Below are positions 57,689 to 64,000 of a stretch of 64,000 nucleotides of DNA, piece after piece. The stretch covers positions 1 to 64,000 of the forward strand of contig JAJSLK010000011.1 in NCBI GenBank assembly GCA_021272165.1. Direction: 5' to 3'. Both the position numbers and the translations under genes were made by a program. Under the pieces are notes generated by a model that saw only the letters and a program-made list of their open reading frames with translations, had not been told where the DNA came from and did no database searches. This DNA is from Methylacidiphilales bacterium (lineage in GTDB: Bacteria; Verrucomicrobiota; Verrucomicrobiia; Methylacidiphilales; UBA1321). Numbering within the stretch: the stretch's first letter is position 1; each line of letters begins with the position of its first letter.

Positions 57689-59671
57689 CTACTCGACAAT
57701 CTCAACGGGGCATTTCGGCAGCACGGCGAGGAACGCCTTGCCGTAGACCTTGGTCAGGATGCGGTTGTCGAGAATGGCGATGATGCCTTTGTCGTTCTGC
57801 GTGCGGATGAGGCGGCCGACGCCCTGGCGGAACTTCAGCAGCGCCTCGGGCAGCGAGAACTCGCGGAAGGCATCGCCACCCTGTTCGATAATCCGCTCGC
57901 ATTTGGCCTGGGTAAGCGGGTGATCGGGCACGGCGAAGGGAAGCCGCGTGAGGATGACGTTGCTGAGCGCCTCGCCGGGAACGTCGACACCCTGCCAGAA
58001 TGAGTCGGTGCCGAAGAGAACCGAGTCGCGGTCCTCCTTGAATTTCTGGAGAAGCCGGTGCCGTGGCAACGCGCCGCCCTGGACAAGACAGGCGATCCTT
58101 TCGCTGCGAAAGAAGGAGGCCAGCGTGTCGGCGAGCCGCTGCATGGTCTGGTAGCTGGTGAAAAGAACGAAGGCCTTGCCATGGGTCATGGCGACGAAAT
58201 GGCGGATCCAGTGCTCCAGCGCGCTTTCGTAGGCATCGCGGGCGGCCGGCTCGGGCATCTTTTTCGGGATGAAAACCCGCATCTGGCGCGCGTAATCGAA
58301 GGGCGAATCGACCTGGAGCGTCGTAGCCTCCTCGCCACCGACACGGTTGATGAAATAGCGGAGGCCATCGCCGACCGAGAGTGTGGCGCTGGTCATGATG
58401 GCGGTGTTGTCGGGGCGGAAGATGAGCTGGCGCAATTGGGAGGCGACCTCGATCGGCGCGGCAGTAAGGGTCAGGCGCGTTTCGCGTTTTTCCTGGCGCT
58501 CGACCCAATAGACGTGATCGGTGCGGGACTGCCCGAGGAATTCGCCGACACCGACACGCATCGCTTCAACCCGCCGGGCCGCCTCCTGCACCTCGGCCTT
58601 GAAGACCTCGTCTTCGATCTCCCGCGCCGCGTCCGCAAGGTTGCGGTAGAGCCGGGCCAGGGGCAGATCGAGCGTGTTTTCGGCGAGGCCCGGCTCGCGA
58701 ATGCGCAGCTCCTTGCTGCGCTTGAACTCGAGGGAGCGGTCGAGCCGGTCGAAGAAGAGGTCCGATTCCTCCTCGGCCTCCAGGACGAGCTTCATCGCCT
58801 CGCCGCTGCGCAGGGCCGCGACGATTCCTTTCTGCGTGCGGGGATGAAACAGGCGGTGGAGAAGATACCGAAGGCTGCCGTGGGAAATTTCGAGGCCGAG
58901 ATGCCGCGCCGCCACGCTCTCGAGCGTGTGGGCCTCATCGAAAATGATGAAGTCGTTGTGGAACAGGTAACCGCGTTCCTCCAGCACCGCCTCCGCGCCA
59001 GCGAGGAAGTTGAAGAAAAGCGAATGATTGAGGACGAGGATCTTGGCCGTCTCGGCCTCCTTGCGCGCCCGCTGGTAAAAGCAGGCGTTGTCGAGGCCGC
59101 AGGTCCGCGCGGTGCAGACGTGGGGCTCGCTGCAGACCTGGAGCCAGACCTGCGGATCGGGCGCGGGATCGAGATCGGAAAGCGTGCCGTCCTGGGTGCG
59201 GTGGCTCCACTCCCAGATGCGCTTCATCTCGTCCTGCTCGCGGGAGGCAAAGAGCTCGCCGCCGTGGCTCATGGCCCGCTCGAGCCGCCGCGGGCAAAGA
59301 TAATTCTGGCGGCCCTTGAGCAGCACGGCCTTGAACTCGGCCGGGAGCAGTTTTTGGACGAGCGGAATGTCCTTGTGGAAAAGCTGCTCCTGCAAATTGA
59401 TCGTGTGGGTGGAGACGAGCGCCTTGCGGTTCTCGGCCAGCGCGTGGAAGATCGACGGGACGAGATAGGCGAGGCTTTTGCCGACGCCCGTGCCGGCCTC
59501 GACGATGAGATGGGAGCGGTTCTGGCAGGCCCGGGCGACCGCCTCCGCCATCGCCTGCTGCTGCGGCCGGTATTCGAAATCGCGCGACCGGGCCAGGAGC
59601 CCGCCCGGACCGAAAGCGAGATTGATCTGCCTTTCAAATTCGGAGGGGAAATCGTTGCGCAGCGCAATCAT
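57689..59671 (-). CDS. dinG: DinG/XPD-type ATP-dependent DNA helicase
   Basis: 660 residues. Q-motif-like RPQQQAMAEAV, Walker A EAGTGVGKSLAYLVP, DEAH box IIFDEAHTLES, and the C-terminal motifs LFTSYQTMQRLADTL, FGTDSFWQGVDVPG and QGVGRLIRTQNDKG. Between motifs I and II four Cys (CPRRL, CSEPHVCTARTCG, NACFY) fit an iron-sulfur cluster. Family enzymes unwind forked or RNA-containing DNA in repair. It ends 130 bp from the small secreted protein gene. Confidence 0.93.
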   Translation of the reverse strand: MIALRNDFPSEFERQINLAFGPGGLLARSRDFEYRPQQQAMAEAVARACQNRSHLIVEAGTGVGKSLAYLVPSIFHALAENRKALVSTHTINLQEQLFHKDIPLVQKLLPAEFKAVLLKGRQNYLCPRRLERAMSHGGELFASREQDEMKRIWEWSHRTQDGTLSDLDPAPDPQVWLQVCSEPHVCTARTCGLDNACFYQRARKEAETAKILVLNHSLFFNFLAGAEAVLEERGYLFHNDFIIFDEAHTLESVAARHLGLEISHGSLRYLLHRLFHPRTQKGIVAALRSGEAMKLVLEAEEESDLFFDRLDRSLEFKRSKELRIREPGLAENTLDLPLARLYRNLADAAREIEDEVFKAEVQEAARRVEAMRVGVGEFLGQSRTDHVYWVERQEKRETRLTLTAAPIEVASQLRQLIFRPDNTAIMTSATLSVGDGLRYFINRVGGEEATTLQVDSPFDYARQMRVFIPKKMPEPAARDAYESALEHWIRHFVAMTHGKAFVLFTSYQTMQRLADTLASFFRSERIACLVQGGALPRHRLLQKFKEDRDSVLFGTDSFWQGVDVPGEALSNVILTRLPFAVPDHPLTQAKCERIIEQGGDAFREFSLPEALLKFRQGVGRLIRTQNDKGIIAILDNRILTKVYGKAFLAVLPKCPVEIVE

Positions 59672-59790
59672 GGAAAGCCTAAACCTAAGCGATGCAGATT
59701 ACCGCGAATCGGCAACCGGGGAAATTAATTCTGCCGATTGCATTGCCTTTCGAGGGCGGTTACGCTTATAGTTTCCGGCTCGTCTTCCAG

Positions 59791-59862
59791 CACCCCATGG
59801 AGTAGCGGTTAGCTCACCTCCCTTTCACGGAGGTAGCACGGGTTCGAATCCCGTTGGGGTGA
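59791..59862 (+). tRNA. tRNA-Glu (TTC)
   Basis: A 72-nt cloverleaf without encoded CCA. The acceptor CACCCCA pairs with TGGGGTG, discriminator A. The anticodon arm is CCTCC-CTTTCAC-GGAGG with anticodon TTC; the T arm is CGGG-TTCGAAT-CCCG. A perfect 8-bp hairpin (CCTCTTGA-TTC-TCAAGAGG, 59864-59882) follows directly and may help terminate it. Confidence 0.95.
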
Positions 59863-59930
59863 CCCTCTTGATTCTCAAGAGGTTAACGAAAAGTTTTCGC
59901 TAAAAAGCTCCAACTAAGAACACCGCTAAG

Positions 59931-60647
59931 AACGGATTCGCCAATATCTTCAATGTCCATGATGTCCGGGATCCCCACGCCGTCCCGTCCCAAGCTTGTC
60001 CACCAGCCGCCCCGCATGCGTGCCCCCGCTGCTCACGACATGCATTTTCGCGATGTCGTCCGCACTTGGTTTATAACGATCGCATCCTCGATTGGTACGA
60101 CGAATTTAATCAGGCACGCACCGCCTTTTTCCGGCAGCACCAGATTACCCGCCTGCCCGCGAGCACCGGCATTGGCGCCTCTAACGCATGTGGCTCCGCT
60201 TTGCTTGCCCAGGCCTTTGCCATTCAACCTAAAACCGATTCGGTAACGATCCGGCGGGTCAATTCCCCTTTGCAGCGCGAAGCTTCCACTTATGGCAGTT
60301 CATTCAGCCGCATCATGGAAGTTACCGACCGCGCCAGCCGCACACTCTATATCTCGGGAACAGCCAGTATTTCGCCCAATGGGGAAACCGTCCATGTCGG
60401 CGATGTTAAAAAGCAGATAGAAAAGACTCACCAGATTGTTGAGGCCATGCTGACCCAGGAGGATATGACTTTTTCAGACTGCACCCGGGCCATCGCCTAT
60501 TTTCGTCATCGGGAAGATATTCCCTTGTGGGAAGAATATTGGCGCCCCCGGCAACTGCCGCCTATTCCCATCATTCTTACCGAATGCAATATCTGCCGTC
60601 AGAATCTCCTCTTCGAGATCGAACTCGACGCCGCGAGAAAAAACTAG
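59931..60647 (+). pseudogene. Decayed chorismatase/RidA-superfamily gene
   Basis: An open frame without a usable start. It begins GFANIFNVHDVRDPHAVPSQ and ends with a RidA-like C-terminal domain (RTLYISGTASISPNGETVHV, then GDVKKQIEKTHQIVEAML). Between about 59,985 and 60,070 the frame carries no likeness, whereas the next frame there reads MHFRDVVRTWF, which continues as YNDRILDWYDEFN back in the first frame. So two compensating indels are present and the N-terminal domain is missing. Homologues include chorismatases such as the Hyg5/FkbO group. It starts 50 bp after the tRNA-Glu hairpin, suggesting arrival or loss by recombination at the tRNA. Confidence 0.65.
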
Positions 60648-60838
60648 CTTGGCCTTTACAAGGGAACATGCACCTGAAAGGTAGCTGAAAGTCCGCGCCC
60701 ATTGTGGGCGATGGGTTCATGATGGCATGTAGTGGAGGAAAGTGCCCGAGGCTAAAAAAATGAAAGCTAAGAAGCCTGAATAAAATTTACGCAATTGTAA
60801 TCGTAACCATTGGCGTTCTCCGGAGTCACTATAGGTAT
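60648..60838. other. Intergenic, no gene seen
   Basis: No supported gene; contains an A-rich stretch and a T/A-rich segment just before the small secreted protein gene that may hold its promoter. Confidence 0.4.
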
Positions 60839-61279
60839 ATGCAAACTATCTCGACGTTCCGGGGCATGGCCCTCTCGGCTCTGGTACTGGCCAGTGCCGG
60901 TCTTACGACGGCCTTTGCCCAAACCCCACCGACCACAACTACCACCCCTCCGCCTAACGGCGCTCCCCAATGGCATCATGATCATCAATCGGTCCTGACT
61001 GATGCCGAAAAGGCGCAGCTCAAGCGGGCGCACGACGAGGTTCTGGCCACCAATCCCGATCTCCAGACCGAGGAAACCAACCTGACCACGCAGCGCGAGA
61101 AGCTCAAAAGCGAAGGTGACAGCGCCACCATCGGCGATCAGAAGGCGCTGCGTGAAGCTTTTCATGCCCACATGCAGAAAATGCATGCCGCCATGCTGGC
61201 GTTCGACCCGACTCTGGCCCCGATCTTCGCCAAGCTCCAGGCGGCACATCAGGGAGGTCATCACTTCGCCAAAAATTAA
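60839..61279 (+). CDS. Small secreted helical protein
   Basis: 146 residues. A signal peptide (GMALSALVLASAGLTTAFAQ) precedes a Thr/Pro linker and a two-helix region (TDAEKAQLKRAHDEVLATNP and LREAFHAHMQKMHAAMLAFD), ending in a His/Gln-rich tail. Helical layout recalls the Spy/CpxP type of periplasmic chaperones, but the LTxxQ motif is absent. Function not known. Confidence 0.65.
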   Translation: MQTISTFRGMALSALVLASAGLTTAFAQTPPTTTTTPPPNGAPQWHHDHQSVLTDAEKAQLKRAHDEVLATNPDLQTEETNLTTQREKLKSEGDSATIGDQKALREAFHAHMQKMHAAMLAFDPTLAPIFAKLQAAHQGGHHFAKN

Positions 61280-61296
61280 TTCGTTTGGGTTCAACC

Positions 61297-61338
61297 AGGG
61301 CGGCGGTGCGAGGAAAATCGCCCGCCGCTTTTTTGTGC
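61297..61338 (+). terminator. Likely terminator after the small secreted protein
   Basis: GGGCGGCG pairs with CGCCCGCC across a loop of about 13 nt (one bulge) and is followed by a run of six Ts. It stands about 20 bp after the stop of the secreted protein gene and before the convergent transporter gene. Confidence 0.7.
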
Positions 61339-61345
61339 CTGGAAC

Positions 61346-61768
61346 CTAAAATTTCAGCACCATGACAATGACGCCGACGATCACCAACCCGGCGCCGATC
61401 GCCTCCTGCACCTTGAGCCGCTCGCCAAGAAAGATCAGGGCGAGGATGATGGCCAGCGCAACACTGAGCTTGTCGACCGGCGCAACCTTGGCGACCTCGC
61501 CCAATTTAAGCGCGCGAAAATAGCAAAGCCACGAAAGGCCGGTCATCAGTCCGGAAGCGACCAGAAAAATCCAGGCGCGCGAGGTCAGCGCGGTCCAGTC
61601 GGCCTTGCCGCTGGTGAACATCGCGATGCCCCAGGTCACAAAAAGAATGACCGTGGTGCGAATCGCGGCGGCGAGGTTCGGATTCACATCGGCGACACCG
61701 ACTTTGGCCAGAATCGCCGTCAGCGCGGCAAAGAATGCCGAAAGGAGCGCCCAACCGAACCAGTTCAT
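61346..61768 (-). CDS. EamA-family (DMT) membrane protein, single domain
   Basis: 140 residues, four or five membrane helices: WALLSAFFAALTAILAKVGV, LAAAIRTTVILFVTWGIAMF, AWIFLVASGLMTGLSWLCYF, and VDKLSVALAIILALIFLGER plus a closing GAGLVIVGVIVMVL helix. The ALKLGEVAKVAPVDKLSV and LGERLKVQEAIGAGLVIVG strings are typical EamA. Half the size of full transporters, so it likely works as a dimer. Substrate unknown. Confidence 0.88.
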   Translation of the reverse strand: MNWFGWALLSAFFAALTAILAKVGVADVNPNLAAAIRTTVILFVTWGIAMFTSGKADWTALTSRAWIFLVASGLMTGLSWLCYFRALKLGEVAKVAPVDKLSVALAIILALIFLGERLKVQEAIGAGLVIVGVIVMVLKF

Positions 61769-61847
61769 GCCGCGAGCTTAACCAGGCCGCCTCAAATCGC
61801 GAGAATGAATGCCGTTTGTCGAAATTTTCCCACCATGATAGACAATT

Positions 61848-62492
61848 GTGTCAATGCTCTTTCTAAAACGTTTTGCGCAAGGCGAACTGCGCCTGGGTCG
61901 CATCGAGGCATTCAGCGATGGCGTCTTCGCGATTATCGTCACGCTTCTTGTACTCGATCTTCGCGTACCCGAGCTCCATGAACCGATCAGTACAAGTGAC
62001 CTGGGCGAGCAACTAATCCTGCTGTTGCCCAAGTTCCTGAGCTGGTTGATCAGCTTCGTCATTGTTTGCAAATTCTGGCTGAACCATCACTACGCGCTTG
62101 GCCTTGCCCGCCACGCCAACTATGGCATGGTCTGGCTCAATTCGATTTTCCTGATGTTTCAGTCGTTCGTCCCGTTCCCAACCGCGCTGATGGGCGAGTA
62201 TCCGACCAATCCTCTCGCCGTCAGTTTATTTGGAATCGTCATGTCCTTTAACACGGTCCTGTTTATCGTCCTCCAGTCCTACATCATCCGGAATTTGCTC
62301 AAGCCGGAGCTGGTCGAAGAAATCGATCCGCGCCTGACCCGCAAATCGCTCTCGGGGCCGGCCGGCTATCTGCTCGGCGCGGCGCTGGCCTGGTTCAGCG
62401 TCCATGCCGCCTTTCTCTTCTACATACTGACGCCGCTGCTTTTCATCACGCCCCCGAGCCGTCCCAAAGCGGAAATTTCCCACCCCGGCTAA
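61848..62492 (+). CDS. TMEM175-family (DUF1211) potassium channel-like protein
   Basis: 214 residues, about six membrane helices. The hallmark R-x-x-x-F-S-D-G-V-F-A is present as RIEAFSDGVFAIIVTLLVLD, and a second helix pair has WLISFVIVCKFWLNHHYALG. Bacterial TMEM175 proteins are potassium channels without the usual selectivity filter. It may therefore carry potassium; no test is possible from sequence alone. Confidence 0.88.
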   Translation: MSMLFLKRFAQGELRLGRIEAFSDGVFAIIVTLLVLDLRVPELHEPISTSDLGEQLILLLPKFLSWLISFVIVCKFWLNHHYALGLARHANYGMVWLNSIFLMFQSFVPFPTALMGEYPTNPLAVSLFGIVMSFNTVLFIVLQSYIIRNLLKPELVEEIDPRLTRKSLSGPAGYLLGAALAWFSVHAAFLFYILTPLLFITPPSRPKAEISHPG

Positions 62493-62717
62493 TCTCAACT
62501 TCCTCCTTGCTACTTCGCTCATCAATGATAGAATGACCGCGGTTTAAGTGAGCAATTGCTCATCGGTTCAGCGGGCTCAGTGGCCCAAATCGCCCCCTAG
62601 TTGTCTTTCGATGAGAGATCGTTCAGGGCCATAACATCTCATCGACCAAGTTCAAGTTGGATTGGCCCAGGCCATTTTTGTGCCTGCGCCAGCATCCCAA
62701 TTTTTTAGACAGTACCT
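62493..62717. other. Intergenic region before the RNA helicase
   Basis: About 225 bp with no convincing gene. DEAD-box genes induced by cold often have long leaders, but no cold-box element is recognisable here. Confidence 0.35.
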
Positions 62718-64000
62718 ATGACAACCAACATTCTGACCCATCACGACAAGCCGACCCCGGCTCCCACCCCTTCCGCGGCCTTCGCCAGCCTCTCGCTCGC
62801 GGAGCCGATCCTGCGTGCGCTCCAGGCCAAAAATTACACCGAGCCCTCACCCATCCAGGCGCAGGCCATTCCTCATCTCCTGCAGGGCCGCGATCTTATC
62901 GGCGTCGCGCAGACCGGAACCGGCAAGACCGCCGCGTTCGCATTGCCGATCCTGCAACGGCTCGCAGCGAATCCCCGCCCGGCGATTTCGCGCCGTCCCC
63001 GCGCTCTGATCCTGGCGCCGACCCGCGAACTGGCTGCGCAAATCGCGCAGAGCTTCGCCGATTACGGCCGGTTCCTGAAACTGTCTTATGCGGCGGTTTT
63101 TGGCGGCGTCAATATCACCCCGCAAATCCGTGCCCTTTCTCGTGGTGTCGATGTCCTGATCGCCACGCCGGGCCGCTTGATGGACCTGGAACGCCAGAAG
63201 CATGTGAGCTTCGACCAGGTCGAGGTTTTCGTGCTCGATGAGGCCGACCGGATGCTCGACCTCGGCTTCGTGCACGAGATCAAGCGGATCATCTCCAAGC
63301 TGCCGCCGCGCCGCCAGTCGCTCCTGTTCTCGGCGACCATGCCGCCCGCGATCCAGGAACTCGCCTCGTCGCTGGTGCATAACGCCGCCCGGGTGGAAGT
63401 CACGCCGGTCTCCTCGACGGCGGAACGGATCGAGCAGCACGTCTGCCACGTCAACCGCCAGGATAAATGCAAGCTGCTCGTCCATTTCATTAACCAGAAG
63501 CCGTCCGGCCTCGTGCTCACTTTTGTCCGGATGAAACACATGGCGAACAAGCTGGTCGACCAACTGGCCAAGGAGGGCGTGCAGGCCGAGGCGATCCACG
63601 GCAACAAATCGCAGGCCGCCCGCCAGCGCGCGCTGGAAAATTTCCGAACCGGCCGCAGCCGCGTTCTGGTGGCAACCGATATCGCCGCGCGCGGCATCGA
63701 CGTGAAGGGAATCGCACTGGTCGTGAATTACGACCTGCCCGAGGAACCGGAATCGTACGTCCATCGCATTGGACGCACCGCCCGAGCCGGCCTCGATGGC
63801 CAGGCCATCGCGTTCTGCGACAACTCGGAGCGCAATCTTCTCCGCAACGTCGAGCGGCTGATCCGTCGTTCCATCCCCGTGCTCAAGGGCCATCCCTTCG
63901 AGGGAACCGTCAGTGCGGAGCGTCCCAGCCAGACCCTGGAATATTCAGGTTCGGGGATTGATCGTCCGCATCGCCCAGCCCGGCGTTCCGGCGGCTTCCG
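62718..64000 (+). CDS. DEAD-box RNA helicase, RhlE-like (cut by window end)
   Basis: At least 427 residues, no stop before the window end. Motifs in order: F in SAAFASLSL and Q motif PSPIQAQAIPHLL, Walker A AQTGTGKTAAFALP, PTRELAAQ, GGVNITPQIRALSRG, DEAD box VLDEADRMLDLGF, SATMPP, VATDIAARGIDVKGI and HRIGRTARAG. The C-terminus beyond residue 400 becomes Arg/Pro/Ser-rich as in RhlE-type RNA helicases. It unwinds structured RNA in ribosome assembly or RNA decay. Confidence 0.95.
   Translation, partial: MTTNILTHHDKPTPAPTPSAAFASLSLAEPILRALQAKNYTEPSPIQAQAIPHLLQGRDLIGVAQTGTGKTAAFALPILQRLAANPRPAISRRPRALILAPTRELAAQIAQSFADYGRFLKLSYAAVFGGVNITPQIRALSRGVDVLIATPGRLMDLERQKHVSFDQVEVFVLDEADRMLDLGFVHEIKRIISKLPPRRQSLLFSATMPPAIQELASSLVHNAARVEVTPVSSTAERIEQHVCHVNRQDKCKLLVHFINQKPSGLVLTFVRMKHMANKLVDQLAKEGVQAEAIHGNKSQAARQRALENFRTGRSRVLVATDIAARGIDVKGIALVVNYDLPEEPESYVHRIGRTARAGLDGQAIAFCDNSERNLLRNVERLIRRSIPVLKGHPFEGTVSAERPSQTLEYSGSGIDRPHRPARRSGGF

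Noticed and set aside
58058-59728. Long plus-strand open frame (556 codons) opposite the DinG helicase
   Set aside because: It arises from GC-rich codon bias; the minus strand carries all helicase motifs.
59791-59862. CACCCCAT and GGGGTG in tRNA-Glu as a seventh operator
   Set aside because: They are the two strands of the acceptor stem, 60 nt apart, in a clear cloverleaf.

Overview
The window looks like a verrucomicrobial chromosome (phylum inferred from a DUF5069-type protein, integrase tails of a Verrucomicrobia/Planctomycetes style, and generally high-GC, weak-Shine-Dalgarno genes; no 16S is present). It falls into two parts that differ visibly in base composition. Positions 1 to about 37,800 form the right part of a mobile island of moderate GC. 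Positions from about 37,800 to the end are an ordinary GC-rich chromosomal backbone. The junction carries the 3' end of a tRNA gene and two tandem integrase C-terminal remnants, which is what a worn attachment site looks like.

Island, transfer end (1-5,960). A MobF-type relaxase-helicase faces away from a three-gene set (small HTH protein, ParA/TraL-like ATPase, membrane coiled-coil protein) that resembles the TraK-TraL-TraM order of mobilisation regions. Between the two units lie seven copies of TTCGAGC spaced by near multiples of one helical turn, a candidate oriT or accessory-protein binding array.

Island, cargo (5,975-37,282). This is a coherent survival package. It contains a complete N-type ATPase operon (atpDCQRBEFAG) with sodium-type ligands in the c subunit; a Pat-like GNAT acetyltransferase and a zinc alcohol dehydrogenase; dnaK-grpE-cbpA-cbpM; a membrane DUF883-like protein; a DUF5069-Dps fusion; an NADP reductase, RpiB and alpha-glucan phosphorylase; a slipin and a three-BON protein; then phosphoketolase, class I aldolase, ManA, a phosphomannomutase-like HAD, a GH130 phosphorylase and acetate kinase; and finally a histidine phosphatase and a nitroreductase. 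The carbon genes spell a route from mannosides and glycogen to acetyl phosphate and ATP.

The most striking finding is a shared palindrome, ATGGGGT-N4-ACCCCAT or close variants. It occurs six times in the cargo, always in an intergenic region in front of the first gene of a transcription unit. The six copies account for every cargo operon on both strands. No obvious DNA-binding regulator other than CbpM is encoded in the cargo, so the cargo appears to be a single regulon controlled by a factor encoded elsewhere, possibly a hypoxia or energy-stress response regulator.

Backbone (37,855-64,000). A secreted glycoside hydrolase of the GH63/trehalase type, metY, a DUF3034-like outer-membrane protein, a cysK remnant with its catalytic core deleted, two large divergent hybrid histidine kinases, a TPR protein, trpD, plsC, an active HtrA-like protease followed by a paralogous lipoprotein without a catalytic triad, a frameshifted GIY-YIG gene framed by inverted REP-like repeats, leuB, a DinG-type helicase, tRNA-Glu(TTC), a decayed chorismatase/RidA-type gene, small secreted and membrane proteins, and a DEAD-box RNA helicase cut by the window end.
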